A stretch of 64,000 nt of DNA from Mycobacterium sp. AZCC_0083 (GTDB lineage Bacteria > Actinomycetota > Actinomycetes > Mycobacteriales > Mycobacteriaceae), in the NCBI RefSeq assembly GCF_014202335.1, contig NZ_JACHGP010000016.1:124001-188000 (forward strand), read 5' to 3'. The notes under the pieces are model-generated. The model ran no database searches. It worked only from the letters and a program-made list of their open reading frames with translations, and was not told the origin of the DNA. The position numbers and the translations under genes were made by a program. Below are positions 1 through 10,191 of this stretch, piece by piece. Numbering within the stretch: the first letter of the stretch is position 1; every line of letters begins with the position of its first letter.

Positions 1-668
1 CAACAAGTCGGCCGCATCGATGATCCGCCCAAGGCCTTGGCCGCCGGAATGGCCAAGCAAAAGCGGTTGGCGAAATCGTTGTCCCGCAAGAAGAAAGGAT
101 CACACAACCGTCGTGACGCCGCCGCCAAACTGGCCCGTCACCACCATCACGTCGCCAATGTGCGCCGCCATTTCCTGCATCAGGTCACGGGCGCGCTGGT
201 CAAGACCCACGACCGGCTCGTCATCGAAGATCTGAACATCGGGGGGATGCTGACCAACCATCGCCTGGCGCGCGCGATCTCAGATGCTGGGTGGGCAGAA
301 TTCGCCCGCCTGCTGCACTACAAACAGGCCTGGCGCGATGGTCAAGTGGTCATCGCTGACCCTGGTATCCATCCAGCAAGCGGTGCGGGCAATGCGGCAC
401 CGTCCGCAACGACCTCACCCTTGCTGACCGCGTGTTCACTTGTGCTTGCGGACATTGCATGGACCGCGACCGCAACGCCGCGATGAATCTGGCCCGCTGG
501 GGCCAGACCCATCAGCACGAAGCCTCACCAGATCCCCGGACCCCCAAGCAACGGGGCCGGGCCACCAACGCCCGCCGACGGGACGGCTCTGACCAGCACC
601 CCACGTGTGCTGGCGAAACCAGCCCGGTTGACGCAGGAACTGACATTCACGCCGCACCAGCGGCCTGA
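1..668 (+). pseudogene. TnpB (OrfB) of an IS605/IS607-type element, 5'-cut by window and frameshifted
   Basis: The reading frame is open from the first base and encodes the second half of an RNA-guided TnpB nuclease. The RuvC-II glutamate is in LVIEDLNI, and the usual GMLxNHRLARAISDAGW block follows. At about position 361-363 one base is missing. The zinc ribbon (CGQC, then CAC..C) and the RuvC-III motif DRDRNAAMNLA therefore continue in another frame to the stop at 666-668. Catalytic and zinc parts are split, so no functional nuclease is expected from this copy. The 5' half and any tnpA lie outside the window. Family assignment is firm; IS605 versus IS607 is not settled. Confidence 0.85.
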
Positions 669-691
669 ACCGACGACGCCCGAGAAGGGCG

Positions 692-723
692 GTGTCGAAC
701 ACTCACCCGAGTTTGTTCGACAC
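692..723. repeat. Strong hairpin between TnpB remnant and pknF
   Basis: GTGTCGAAC (692-700) pairs with GTTCGACAC (715-723), and an inner ACTC (701-704) pairs with GAGT (709-712) around a 4-base loop. This gives a 13-bp stem with a 2-base bulge. It lies 23 bp downstream of the tnpB stop and 18 bp upstream of the kinase start. It could be the right-end subterminal hairpin of the IS, a terminator without a U-tract, or a leader structure of the kinase mRNA. Confidence 0.7.
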
Positions 724-740
724 GCTTTAGAATTCCGCCC

Positions 741-2171
741 ATGCCGCTGGCCGAAGGTGAGGTAATCGACGGCTACACCATCGTGCGGTCGATAGGTGCC
801 GGGGGCATGGGCGAGGTCTACCTGGCGCAGCATCCCCGCCTGCCGCGGCGCGACGCACTCAAGGTGCTGGCCGCGACGGTGTGCGCCGACAGCGAGTACC
901 GGCAGCGCTTCGAGCGCGAGGCCGACATCGCCGCGACGTTGTGGCACCCGCACATCGTCGAGGTGCACGACCGCGGTGACGTCGACGGTCGACTCTGGAT
1001 CGCGATGGATTACGTCGAGGGCACGGACGCAGGCGAGCTGCTCACCGAGCGCTACCCCAAGGGCATGCCGCCCGACGAGGTAGTTCGGATCGTGACGGCC
1101 ATCGGTGACGCGCTGGACTACGCACACCAGCGCGGTCTTCTGCACCGCGACGTGAAGCCCGCCAACATCCTGATCGCCAACGCTGGCGCGCAGGATGAGC
1201 GAATCATGTTGGCCGACTTCGGCATCGCCAGGCGTACCGGCGAGACGAGCAACCTGACCGGAACCAACATGACGGTCGGCACGGTGGCCTATGCGGCGCC
1301 AGAGCAATTGACCGGCGGCGACGTCGACGGCCGCGCCGACCAGTACGCGCTTGCTGCAACGGCGTATCAGTTGCTGACCGGATTTCCTCCGTTCCACAAC
1401 GTCAATCCCGCGGTGGTGATCAGCCAGCACCTCACCGCGAAACCGCCGCCGATCGGGAAGCATCGACCCGAGTTGTCCAGCCTGGGAACGGTCTTCGACA
1501 AGGCTCTGGCCAAGGCGCCTGGCGATCGCTACGGCAGGTGCATCGACTTCGCGCGGGCGCTAGGGAGTCGCATCGGCGCGCCAGGCGCACTACCGGACGA
1601 TTCCGAGGCGACGAGGTTGGCGCCGGTGGCGTCCGGACCCATCGGGGTGTCGGGCCCGAGGCACTCCAAGCCGCAAGCAATACGGTCGTCGCCGAAGCGC
1701 AAGTTCCTGGTGCCCGCCGCCGTCGCGCTGGCCGTCATCGCGATCGCCGCGGTGGCCTTCGTCGTGGTCGAGCGTGGGCGCAGTCACCCGCCCGCGGCAG
1801 CCAAGCCCCCGCAGACGTCATCCGCATCGCCTGCGGCGGGAAATGCGTTGCCGGTCATCGTCGTTGGCGCCAACTGTGCGACCCTCGGCGCCGCTGGCGT
1901 CACTGCGACCGGCGGGCCTGCCTATTGCGCGCATCTGCCGACGGTCGACAAGGCGATCTGGTCGCTGTACCCGGGCGAGGTCTCCAGTCCGACGGTGACG
2001 CCAGGCCCGAACGACGAGGTCTACCCGTCGGAGACCGAGGCGCCGGTACTGGTCTGCATGGAGCAGACCGGCCAGAGCAGGCTCGACTGCCACGACGACA
2101 TCCTGCAGAGCAACAACGGCAGTAGTTCCGCGAGTGCGTCACCGACGGCGACCACCAGTCCGTCGCCCTGA
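741..2171 (+). CDS. pknF: PknF-like membrane Ser/Thr protein kinase
   Basis: A 476-residue transmembrane eukaryotic-type kinase. Kinase domain at 1-280: glycine loop GAGGMGEV (about 19-26), catalytic Lys41, HRDVKPAN (135-142), DFG (159-161) and AAPE in the activation segment. A Pro/Ser-rich linker leads to one membrane helix at about 322-343 and an extracellular C-terminal region of about 130 residues with four cysteines and a Ser/Thr-rich tail. The MPLAEG start and the C-terminal block WSLxxxxVxSPTV and VCMEQTGQ resemble M. tuberculosis PknF, which supports this start and the symbol. Substrates cannot be read from the sequence. The nearest upstream feature is the TnpB remnant, so the kinase is probably transcribed on its own. 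Confidence 0.85.
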   Translation: MPLAEGEVIDGYTIVRSIGAGGMGEVYLAQHPRLPRRDALKVLAATVCADSEYRQRFEREADIAATLWHPHIVEVHDRGDVDGRLWIAMDYVEGTDAGELLTERYPKGMPPDEVVRIVTAIGDALDYAHQRGLLHRDVKPANILIANAGAQDERIMLADFGIARRTGETSNLTGTNMTVGTVAYAAPEQLTGGDVDGRADQYALAATAYQLLTGFPPFHNVNPAVVISQHLTAKPPPIGKHRPELSSLGTVFDKALAKAPGDRYGRCIDFARALGSRIGAPGALPDDSEATRLAPVASGPIGVSGPRHSKPQAIRSSPKRKFLVPAAVALAVIAIAAVAFVVVERGRSHPPAAAKPPQTSSASPAAGNALPVIVVGANCATLGAAGVTATGGPAYCAHLPTVDKAIWSLYPGEVSSPTVTPGPNDEVYPSETEAPVLVCMEQTGQSRLDCHDDILQSNNGSSSASASPTATTSPSP

Positions 2172-2193
2172 TGCGGCGCTCGACGGGGCGATG

Positions 2194-2457
2194 TCAAGAG
2201 TCGCGATAGACCTCACGTCGGTGCCCAGCTCGAATCACCAGGACGGTCAGCACGCCATCGTCGATTTCATAGAGGATTCGGCAGTCGCCTGTGCGAACCC
2301 GCCAGCGGTTGCGCTGGCCTACCAGTTTCGTCGCCTTTGGCGGTCTCGGGTTCTCCGCCAGTAGTGCAATGACACCTTCGATGCGCAGGCGATCGCGCTT
2401 CTCGATCGCGTCGATCTCGCGTTGGACGCGGCGTGTCTTCCGAACCTCGTAGTTCAC
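2194..2457 (-). CDS. RelE/ParE-family toxin
   Basis: An 87-residue basic protein of the RelE fold: MNYEVRKTRRVQREI, a central KLVGQRNRWRVRTGDCRILY strand region and C-terminal VIRAGHRREVY, which is the typical RelE ending (R..VY). RelE toxins are ribosome-dependent mRNA endonucleases; ParE relatives poison gyrase. The R-x-G-x-YR-like core and C-terminal HRREVY favour the RelE branch. Its GTG start overlaps the antitoxin stop by 4 bp (GTGA), so it is translated after and coupled to the antitoxin, as usual for type II modules. Confidence 0.88.
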   Translation of the reverse strand: MNYEVRKTRRVQREIDAIEKRDRLRIEGVIALLAENPRPPKATKLVGQRNRWRVRTGDCRILYEIDDGVLTVLVIRAGHRREVYRDS

Positions 2458-2720
2458 GCGATGCCGAGGTCCCTCTTCACCACCTCCCAGGGGATCGTGT
2501 CGTGATCTTCAGCGGCGTCGTATTCGGCCAGCGCCCGGTAGTCGTCCGCATCATCGAAATCGTCAAGGAGTGCCTCGAACGCCTGATAGCCCATGAGCAC
2601 GGCGACGGGCTGACCGTGTCGGGTCAGCTTGATGGCCTTGCCATGGGTTGCGAGTTCGTCGACCACAGCCGCCAATTGCTCTCGCAACTCCGACACCGGA
2701 ATGCTGCCTGAAGACGCCAT
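2454..2720 (-). CDS. Phd/YefM-family antitoxin
   Basis: An 88-residue acidic antitoxin. The N-terminal half has the Phd/YefM DNA-binding fold (IPVSELREQL, then IKLTRHGQPVAVLMGYQAFEALL). The C-terminal acidic tail (about 55-88, rich in Asp/Glu) should wrap the toxin. The ATG at 2720 was chosen. A TTG at 2735 would add VMYNPV-type residues but would lie inside the putative operator. The partner toxin is immediately downstream with a 4-bp overlap. Confidence 0.88.
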   Translation of the reverse strand: MASSGSIPVSELREQLAAVVDELATHGKAIKLTRHGQPVAVLMGYQAFEALLDDFDDADDYRALAEYDAAEDHDTIPWEVVKRDLGIA

Positions 2721-2729
2721 GACTGGATT

Positions 2730-2769
2730 GTACAACCGTGTACGTAGAGATTGTACGGACGATTTGTAC
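2730..2769. promoter_or_regulatory. Candidate TA-module operator: four GTAC repeats
   Basis: Just upstream of the antitoxin start the tetramer GTAC occurs at 2730, 2740, 2753 and 2766, mostly as TTGTAC or TGTACA and about one helical turn apart. Phd/YefM antitoxins autorepress through short palindromic repeats at this position, so this is the likely autoregulatory site. Binding is inferred. Confidence 0.55.
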
Positions 2770-2790
2770 AGGTCGGCGCGACGGCCTCAG

Positions 2791-3669
2791 CTAGATCTCG
2801 GGCAGCGCCAACCAGCCATCGACCTCGAACCGGTCGCCACGCGCCACGATCGTCGCGCCGCCGTGGCCCGGGTAGTGCGCCGGGATCACCATCGCGCGGG
2901 CCCGCGACGCCTCGGTGAACACCCGCTTGCGGGTCACCACCGCTGCCTCGGCATCGACGTCGAAGGCGCACGGATCCTGCGGCCGGGAGATTTGGATCGG
3001 GCAGTGCGTCAGATCGCCGACGAAGACTGCCGACTGGCCCGCTTCGAGCCACAACACCGATGCCCCAGGGGTGTGCCCAGGCGCGGGCCGTAGCCGCAGC
3101 GACTCACTGATCTGTAGATCGTCAGACCACAACTCCGTCTGATCCTGCACCGGAAAGATGCTGTCGTCGAACAGGATTCGCCTGGCTTCATCGGCGCCCT
3201 CGCCATCGGGGCCGAAGAATCGGAAGTCCGCCTCCGGCATCAGATAGCGCGCGTTCGGGAACGTCGGCACCCAGGCCCCGTCGAGCAGGTGGGTGTTCCA
3301 GCCCACGTGGTCGATGTGCAGGTGCGTGTTGACCACCACGTCGACGTCGGCGGGGTCGACGCCGGCGGCGTGCAGCGCATCCATGAAGTCGGTGTTCAGC
3401 TGGTGCATCGGCGGCATGTTCGGGCGATCGCGGCCGTTCCCCACCCCGGTGTCCACCACCACCGTGAGGCCGTCGACCTCGACGACCCAGGTCTGCATCG
3501 CGATCTTCCACTGATCGGCCTCGCGGTCCCAGAACGTGGGGTCGAGAAGTTCCGCGTCGTCCTGCCACGCTTCGACTGGCGTCGCGGCGAACAGCGAGGT
3601 CCGCATCTCCACCCGCGTCTCCACCACGCGCGTCACCGTCGCGCGTCCGATGCGGGCGGTATCGGTCAC
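2791..3669 (-). CDS. Metallo-beta-lactamase-fold hydrolase coupled to embB
   Basis: A 292-residue MBL-fold protein with the zinc signature HLHIDH (about 116-121), a downstream APGHTPG histidine, GDLTH and a final PAHYPGHGG histidine. Both metal sites therefore look complete. The family contains lactonases, esterases and other hydrolases, and the substrate cannot be assigned. The GTG start overlaps the embB stop by 4 bp (GTGA), so it is the last gene of the emb operon in this organism. Whether it acts on the cell wall is unknown; the coupling may only reflect co-transcription. Confidence 0.85.
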   Translation of the reverse strand: MTDTARIGRATVTRVVETRVEMRTSLFAATPVEAWQDDAELLDPTFWDREADQWKIAMQTWVVEVDGLTVVVDTGVGNGRDRPNMPPMHQLNTDFMDALHAAGVDPADVDVVVNTHLHIDHVGWNTHLLDGAWVPTFPNARYLMPEADFRFFGPDGEGADEARRILFDDSIFPVQDQTELWSDDLQISESLRLRPAPGHTPGASVLWLEAGQSAVFVGDLTHCPIQISRPQDPCAFDVDAEAAVVTRKRVFTEASRARAMVIPAHYPGHGGATIVARGDRFEVDGWLALPEI

Positions 3670-6600
3670 GGCTTGATCCGGATCCGTCCTGGGCTGTACA
3701 GCCCGCTGCGGGTCGCGGTGCCGAGCTCGATCTGGGCGGGCGTTGCGTCGACGACGGTGTCGAACTGGCGCAGCGAGCCCCAGTCACGGCCCCAGTCGTG
3801 CGACAGGTACGTCGACATCAGGTGCGCGCGCAGCAGCAGGTCGGTGATGCCGAGCAGACCGCCGTTGAGGCCGTCCTCCCAGCTGTCGGTGTCCAGCTTC
3901 TTGGCGTTGTAGTCCGGCGTGATGCGGAACTTCGGCACCTCGGTGACGCCGTTGGCGTGCAGCATCGGCTGCTGGCACGGGAAGGCCAGCCCCACCGCCC
4001 AGTCCAGCAGCACCGGCTGGTCGGAACCGATGTACTCCTGCACCGTGCGCAGTTCCGGAACCCGGGGCGGTGTCACCGCGATCCAGTCGCCGGGCGTCAG
4101 CGACAAGTCCTCGGCGATCACCCGTACCGCCGTTGCGTCGGCCGGAATCTCGGATCGGTCGTAGCGCAGGTTGCGCCACGACGGAATGGGTCCGATGTCG
4201 TAGGGCTCGACGCGGCCGGCTGGCACCAGTGCACCGTCGGGGCCGGGTCGCGCGTACTCCAACGCCACCGTTTGGCCCGTGGTGTGACCGTTGAACACGC
4301 TGTTGCCGGTGATGTTGCCCGCGGCGGTCACGACCACCAGCGGATGCGCGGCATCGGGAGCAGGCAGCTGATACCAGGCCGACGCAAGGCGGCTCTCCTG
4401 TTGCGCCCCTTGGATATACGTCCCAGCGAGTGGCACCCGCTTGGGGTCAAGTCCGTAGGGCAGTGGCACCGTGGATCCGTTGATCCCTGGCGAGGTGAGC
4501 TTGACCGGCGCATCCCAGTCGTAGTCGGTGCCAGGCGCGGGGTTGGTCAGCCGGATCGCCTCGGCGACGATGTGATCCGGCACGCCGCTCGGAGTGAACC
4601 CGACGGGGTTCGCCCCGCCGAGTGGTCCGAGCGGACCGTAATTGCCGGGAAGGGGTTGCAGGAAACCGTCATTGGAGTCCGGCTCGGCCAGAACGTAGTC
4701 GGCGAGGCCGCAACCCCCCGCGAACGCGCGCAGGTTCGACGAGGCGTTGGTGTAGGTCGGGTACTGGCGCACCACCCCGACGAACATCGATCCGACGAAC
4801 ACCACCACCATGACGGCGGCGGTGACAGGAATGGGTGCAGCCGTCACCCATCGCGAGACCTTGCCCTCGGGTCTGTCGCGGGGCGCGAAGTGCAGCCAGA
4901 ACGCCCACAGTGCGGCGATTGCGAACAGTACGAAGAAGATCGTGCTGACCGTCATCCCGGCGATCTTGGGCATTGCGTTGTTGAACGGCACGCCGTAACT
5001 GGACACGTACCACCAACCGTTGGTGGTGGCGAAGCACAGCGCCAGCAGGAACAGCACGGCGGCTGTGAACGCCATCCGGTTGCGCGCCGAACGCAACACC
5101 ACCCGGGACACCAGCACGGTGGCCAGCGCGGCCATCGCCGCGCCCACCGCGGCGAACAACCCGAAGTGGTGCACCCATTTGGTCGGGGTGAACATCAGGA
5201 AGAACATCGTGCCGAAGATGACGCCCATCAGCCGCCACGCCGGCCCGCGGGCCACGCCGGCAACCCGCTTGCGCCGCAACATGATGAACAGTGACGCGAA
5301 GAGGCTCAGCGCGGTGATGAAGAAACCGAACCGGCGCGATAGCGAGCCGTCGACGGTCGGCAGGAACAGATAGTAGTAGCGCAAATTCTCGGTGTACCAC
5401 GGCTGGCTCGGGCCGATGGCGGTGCGCAGCCTGGTGGCCTCCATCACCGTTGCCAGGGTCTGGTCGGCGAACACCACGGCGAGGATGACGGTGCCCGCGG
5501 CGAGCAGCGGCAGCACCAGAGGCCATGTGCCAACCACGCGGTGGCGCCGTACCAGGATGCGCAGCAGCGGACGGCCACCGGCCAGCAGTGCGGCGACGGC
5601 GATCAGGCCGGTCGGCTGGATGCCGAGCGTGAACGCCGCCGTCGTGATCGCCAGCGCCGCAGGGGTGAGCCGACCGGAGATGATGGCCCGCTCGATCAGC
5701 ACGTAGGTGATCAACGCCCCGGCGGCGATCTGCCCCTCTGGCCGAAGGCCGTTGTTGAACGGCATCCACGCGGCCAGCAGTACCAGGCCCGCCGCCCACA
5801 GCGCGGGGCGACTGGTCGACACTGCGGGCCCGAGGCGGGGTAGTACCTCGCGGGATAGCAGCAGCCAGCAGACCAGCGCACAGATCAAGTCCGGCAACCG
5901 CATCCAAATGCTGGCGTCGCTGACGTGCGTCATCAAGGCCAGCAGGTTGTAGAACCAGCCGAACGGATCCTCGGGGCTGCCGAACCAGCGGAAGTAGTTC
6001 GACATGTAGCCGGCATGGTCGGCGATCCTGGCCATCTGCAGGATGTAGCCGTCGTCGGACGAGTTGGCGCCGAGCACGTGCCAGAGCAGGAAGCCGCCGA
6101 CCACGACGACGTCGACCGCGGTGAACGTCCGCCAGCGCGACGGGATCACCCTTTGCATCCGTCTGCCGTCGAGCTGGTCGAGGCGCCACACGGCGACCAG
6201 CGCGACGATGGTCGCGATGATGGCAAGCACCATCGCGGTCAGCTTCAGCGCGGTCGGCGTCGTGGTGTACCTGCTGTCGATGGTCGCCGACAGTGAAAGT
6301 CCCTGCGGCGCAGCACCGGTCAGGTCGGTGAACACGCCGACGATCGCCGGTCGCAGGTTCGGATCCGCGAAGCCGCTGCGCAGCGGCTGCCCCGCGGTCG
6401 GCCCCGAGGTGTACGTCAGCCCGACGAACGTGGCGAACGTGCCTGCCTCCGACGAGGTGATCTCGATGCGCTGGCAAGACGGATCGACGACCCGCGCCCT
6501 CGGCACGCTGGAGACCACCACGTTGCGGTCGGTGACGTCGACCCGGGTGCTGCTGACGTTGACGAACAGCCCGTTGAGCGCGGCCTGCTTGCCGTCGGCG

Positions 6601-6890
6601 GGCGCGGTGCCGAAGACCATGCCGCCCGCAGGCGGCATCTGCCGGATGACGTCGCACGGCACCGTCGCCGACATGGTGACCGGCGTGAAGGTGATCAGCG
6701 GCGCGGTGACGCTGTTCAGTTGCCCGGCCTGCGGCCAGTTCAGAGTCGCCGTGGTCTGCACCACCGGCAGCAGTGGGGTGAGTACTGCGCAGACGAAGCC
6801 GATCAGGCCTGCGATCATCGCGACCCATCGGGTCACCCTGACGTCGCCGGTCCTGACGTCGGCTGCCCCGGTCGTCGTTGCCCCGGTCAT
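3666..6890 (-). CDS. embB: Arabinosyltransferase EmbB
   Basis: A 1074-residue GT-C integral membrane arabinofuranosyltransferase. It uses decaprenyl-phospho-arabinose to build the arabinan of arabinogalactan and is the main ethambutol target. The first helix is at about 21-45, with many further helices through about 690. The catalytic Asp pair is D279-D280 in [13 protein letters not shown]-terminal carbohydrate-binding domains follow (about 720-1074). Residues 283-286 (Ile-Leu-Gln-Met) match M. tuberculosis 303-306, the ethambutol-resistance region. The Ile-Leu pair is the susceptible type, unlike naturally resistant Gln-Met species. It overlaps embA by 4 bp (ATGA). Confidence 0.97.
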   Translation of the reverse strand: MTGATTTGAADVRTGDVRVTRWVAMIAGLIGFVCAVLTPLLPVVQTTATLNWPQAGQLNSVTAPLITFTPVTMSATVPCDVIRQMPPAGGMVFGTAPADGKQAALNGLFVNVSSTRVDVTDRNVVVSSVPRARVVDPSCQRIEITSSEAGTFATFVGLTYTSGPTAGQPLRSGFADPNLRPAIVGVFTDLTGAAPQGLSLSATIDSRYTTTPTALKLTAMVLAIIATIVALVAVWRLDQLDGRRMQRVIPSRWRTFTAVDVVVVGGFLLWHVLGANSSDDGYILQMARIADHAGYMSNYFRWFGSPEDPFGWFYNLLALMTHVSDASIWMRLPDLICALVCWLLLSREVLPRLGPAVSTSRPALWAAGLVLLAAWMPFNNGLRPEGQIAAGALITYVLIERAIISGRLTPAALAITTAAFTLGIQPTGLIAVAALLAGGRPLLRILVRRHRVVGTWPLVLPLLAAGTVILAVVFADQTLATVMEATRLRTAIGPSQPWYTENLRYYYLFLPTVDGSLSRRFGFFITALSLFASLFIMLRRKRVAGVARGPAWRLMGVIFGTMFFLMFTPTKWVHHFGLFAAVGAAMAALATVLVSRVVLRSARNRMAFTAAVLFLLALCFATTNGWWYVSSYGVPFNNAMPKIAGMTVSTIFFVLFAIAALWAFWLHFAPRDRPEGKVSRWVTAAPIPVTAAVMVVVFVGSMFVGVVRQYPTYTNASSNLRAFAGGCGLADYVLAEPDSNDGFLQPLPGNYGPLGPLGGANPVGFTPSGVPDHIVAEAIRLTNPAPGTDYDWDAPVKLTSPGINGSTVPLPYGLDPKRVPLAGTYIQGAQQESRLASAWYQLPAPDAAHPLVVVTAAGNITGNSVFNGHTTGQTVALEYARPGPDGALVPAGRVEPYDIGPIPSWRNLRYDRSEIPADATAVRVIAEDLSLTPGDWIAVTPPRVPELRTVQEYIGSDQPVLLDWAVGLAFPCQQPMLHANGVTEVPKFRITPDYNAKKLDTDSWEDGLNGGLLGITDLLLRAHLMSTYLSHDWGRDWGSLRQFDTVVDATPAQIELGTATRSGLYSPGRIRIKP

Positions 6891-9800
6891 GGCAGTGCTC
6901 TGATCGGGCCGGAGCGACTCCAGCCGAACACTCGTTCCGTGCCCTGGTCGATGACGGCGTTGGGTGCGTCCTGCTCGGGCACCACCCGTTCGTAGCGCTC
7001 GATCGAGCCCCAGTCGCGGTACGGGTCGTCACGTAGGTAGCTCGGTACCGACGTGGTGCGCAACAGCGCCTGAATGAACAGGAACGGGCCGCCGTTCTCA
7101 GCCGACTGCCACATGTTCGACGAGATCACCACCTGCTTGAAGTTCGGAAGGACCCGGTAGTCCGGCAGTTCGGCGACGCCGAGGTGCTCGGTGAACGGCC
7201 GCTGGCACGGGAAGTTGGCCGTGGTGGCGATGTCCATCAGCACCGGCGTCTGCGAGCCGAGCAGCTGCTGTGCGGTCTCGGTCACGGGCACGCGCGGCGG
7301 GGTGAAGGCGAACCACTGGTCCGTGCTCAGGTTTGGGTCGTCGGCGACGATGCGCGCCACGTTGGCCTCCGGCGGCGCCCATGCCAGCGGGAAGCGCAGG
7401 TTGCGCCAGGCGTTGCCCGGCGTGATGTCGATCGGCTGCACCTGGCCGAGCGCGTCGAAACCGCCGTCGGGTTTGGCGACGCCCCACTGCAACTTGAGCG
7501 ACTGGCCGTAGTGGAAGCTGCCGTCCTCCTCGTAGGACCAGATGGCGCCTGCGGCGGCGACGGTCACTAGTGGGCGGTCGGGGGTGCGCGGTGGCAGCTG
7601 GTACCAGGCGGACGTGGCCTTGGCGGCGGCCGTGTTCTCGTTGAAGCTGCCCATCACGGGGGTGCGCGCCGGGTCGAGTCCGAACGGCAGGAACACCCGC
7701 GAGCCGTTCACCCCGACGGGGCCGTAACCACCGCCGGTGCCCGCGGCGAAGCCGATGCCGACACTCGGCTTGTTCGGGGAGCCGTCGGAGTTGACGGTGC
7801 CGGGGTTGGCGACGACCGGTTCGGGTGGTTCCAGGCTGTCGCTGACGCCGTTCGGTGTGAAGCCCGCCGGGTCGGTCCCGCCCAACGGGCCGTCGGGGCC
7901 GAAGGACTGGCCGGGCACCGGCTGCAGCATGCCCGCGTTCGTATCGGGTTCGACGAGCACGTCGTCGGCCATCGCGCAGCTGTCCGTCGACAACCCGGAC
8001 GCCAAGGCTTCGGCGTTGGCCTTGGCCGTGGTGTACGCGGGGTAGCGACCCGCCGCACCCTTGGCCATCGATCCGACCTCGAGCAGCACCATCAGGGTCG
8101 CCACCACCAACAGCGGGGTGGACGCCAGCACGCGGTTGCGCCGGGTGTTGCGCACCTCGGTCTGCCCGGTGTAGTCCATCCGGAAGTGCAGCCAGCCGGC
8201 CAGCATGCCCGTCATGATGGCCAGAGCCAGGAACATGTTGGTCACCGGCTGCCCTGCGATCACCGGCTGCTTGTCGAACCAGGGCACGCCGTAGTTGCCG
8301 ACGTAGAAGTAGGCGTTGAGGCCCGAGGTCGCCCAGGCAAGGGCGAACAGCAGCGCGGTGACGTACAGCGCGAGGTTGCGGCGGCTGTGCAGCCCGACGC
8401 GGGAGAACGTGAACGCGGTGACTGCACCGAGCGCACCGCCGATGCCTGCGAACACGCCGAACTGCACCGCCCACTTGGTCGGCGTGAACGTGAGCAGCAG
8501 CAGGCCGACGGCGCAGGCGCCGATCAGCCGCCACACCGGTCCGCTGGCCATACCGGGCAGGCTGCCGCGGCGCAGCAGTACCGCGACCATGCCGAACAGG
8601 CACAACAGCAGTATCAGCACGGCGAAGCGCCGACTCAGCGTTCCGTCCGAGCTCTTCTCGACCGTGAGGAAGTAGTAGCGCAGGAAGTCCTGATACCAGG
8701 GGATGGTCGGGCCGACGGCGTACTTGATCCTGGCGGCTTCTGCGACGGTGGCGAGCGTCTGGTCGCGGAACACGATCACGAAGATCAGTGCCACCGAGGA
8801 CGCCAGAGCCGCCAGCGGCGCCAGAATCCCGTCCTCGGCGCGGCGACGCTGGATGATCCTGGCGACGGCCCTGGCTCCGACGAGTAGCGGGGCCAGCGCG
8901 ATCAGGCCCTGCGGCGCCAGCGTCACGGTGAACATCGCCACGACGATCGCCGCGCAGGCGGGCCACACCCGTCGGGCGCCGATGGCGTACTCCACCAGCA
9001 TCCAGGTGAACAGTGCGCCGAACGCGATCAACGGTTCGGGGCGAAGGCCGTTGTTGAACGGCAGCCAGCTGGCCAGGAACACCGCGCCTGCGGTCCAGAC
9101 CGCGATCCGGTTCACCGCAAGCCTGCGGCCGAGGCGCGGAATGACCCAGCGGGACAGCAGAAGCCAGGTGGCGATGCCAGCGAGCGTGGCGGGCAGCCGC
9201 ATCCACACGCCCGCCGTGCTGATCGCGGCGAGGTGGGCCAGCACCGACTGGTACCAGTCGAACGGAGCCTCGGAGACGCCGAAGTAGCGGTAGTAGTTCG
9301 CGACGTAGCCCGCGTCGCCCGACACCCGTGCCATCGCGAGGTTGTAGCCGTCGTCGGACGAGGTGGCGCCGATGACGTGCCACAGCACGAGGGTGCCGAC
9401 GACGGCGCCGTCGGCGAGCCACGTCGCAAGCCCGACCCGCCAGAACCGGCGCCACGCGTGGGCCACCCGCCGGCCTGCCCGCCGGTCCAGCATCGCCAGT
9501 GCCACGATCGAGGCCAGCGTCGCCAGCACGCCGAGCGTCATCAGTGCGGTCTTGAGCGCCGTCGGGACGGTGATGAAGCGGGTGTCGATGTCGATGCGCG
9601 CGCCGAGACCCTGCTGGGCGGCCACCTTCAGGTCGGTGAACACGCCGGCGATCTGCGGCTTCTTCTCGATCGAGACGGTGCCCGTCGCGCCGGGGATGCC
9701 GACGAAGTCTGCGCCGACGCTGCCCGCGTTGGCCCAGAGGTGCAGCGTGCTGCACGCGCCGGACTGAACGGCCTGGCGGGGTGCGACGGCGGCCACCGAG

Positions 9801-10138
9801 TCACGGAACGCGACGACGACGGTGTCGGCGTTGGCCCTGACGAACAGGCCGTTGCGGCTGGAGTCGATGCCTGCGGGCGGGATGGTGGAGAACACCAGGC
9901 CGCCGGTCTGGGGCAGGGTCGTGACCGCCTGGCAGGGGATCGAGGCGTCCAGGGCGAGTGGTGCGCCGGACACCAGCGGTGCGGTGATGTCGGTGACGAG
10001 GCCGTTGGATCCGATGGCTTGCGGCCACAGGATGGTCGCGGTGGTCTGGCGGACCGGCAGCAGCGGGGTGAGTGCGCAGAGCAACAACCCGGAGAGGCCC
10101 GCGATGATCGCAATGAGTCGAGCAGTCCGGGCGGGCAC
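6887..10138 (-). CDS. embA: Arabinosyltransferase EmbA
   Basis: About 1083 residues. EmbA pairs with EmbB to form the terminal hexa-arabinofuranoside of arabinogalactan. It has the Emb plan: N-terminal helix and [10 protein letters not shown] jellyroll, [12 protein letters not shown] active-site loop, multiple helices and a C-terminal lectin-like domain ending in GPIRALP. The frame is open far upstream to 10780, but that stretch overlaps embC and does not resemble Emb. GTG 10138 ([11 protein letters not shown]) was chosen because family members begin shortly before this helix; TTG 10147 is also possible. It starts 54 bp after the embC stop and ends in a 4-bp overlap with embB. Confidence 0.96.
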   Translation of the reverse strand: MPARTARLIAIIAGLSGLLLCALTPLLPVRQTTATILWPQAIGSNGLVTDITAPLVSGAPLALDASIPCQAVTTLPQTGGLVFSTIPPAGIDSSRNGLFVRANADTVVVAFRDSVAAVAPRQAVQSGACSTLHLWANAGSVGADFVGIPGATGTVSIEKKPQIAGVFTDLKVAAQQGLGARIDIDTRFITVPTALKTALMTLGVLATLASIVALAMLDRRAGRRVAHAWRRFWRVGLATWLADGAVVGTLVLWHVIGATSSDDGYNLAMARVSGDAGYVANYYRYFGVSEAPFDWYQSVLAHLAAISTAGVWMRLPATLAGIATWLLLSRWVIPRLGRRLAVNRIAVWTAGAVFLASWLPFNNGLRPEPLIAFGALFTWMLVEYAIGARRVWPACAAIVVAMFTVTLAPQGLIALAPLLVGARAVARIIQRRRAEDGILAPLAALASSVALIFVIVFRDQTLATVAEAARIKYAVGPTIPWYQDFLRYYFLTVEKSSDGTLSRRFAVLILLLCLFGMVAVLLRRGSLPGMASGPVWRLIGACAVGLLLLTFTPTKWAVQFGVFAGIGGALGAVTAFTFSRVGLHSRRNLALYVTALLFALAWATSGLNAYFYVGNYGVPWFDKQPVIAGQPVTNMFLALAIMTGMLAGWLHFRMDYTGQTEVRNTRRNRVLASTPLLVVATLMVLLEVGSMAKGAAGRYPAYTTAKANAEALASGLSTDSCAMADDVLVEPDTNAGMLQPVPGQSFGPDGPLGGTDPAGFTPNGVSDSLEPPEPVVANPGTVNSDGSPNKPSVGIGFAAGTGGGYGPVGVNGSRVFLPFGLDPARTPVMGSFNENTAAAKATSAWYQLPPRTPDRPLVTVAAAGAIWSYEEDGSFHYGQSLKLQWGVAKPDGGFDALGQVQPIDITPGNAWRNLRFPLAWAPPEANVARIVADDPNLSTDQWFAFTPPRVPVTETAQQLLGSQTPVLMDIATTANFPCQRPFTEHLGVAELPDYRVLPNFKQVVISSNMWQSAENGGPFLFIQALLRTTSVPSYLRDDPYRDWGSIERYERVVPEQDAPNAVIDQGTERVFGWSRSGPIRALP

Positions 10139-10191
10139 GACGCTCAAGGGTATGCGACGGCCTCGTGCGAGTTGCGTAGCCCCGCGGCGCG

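Noticed and set aside
4669-7032. 787-codon frame on the same strand as embB but in another phase
   Set aside because: It overlaps embB in a different frame, is Arg/Ala/Asp-rich, and is a typical high-GC shadow.
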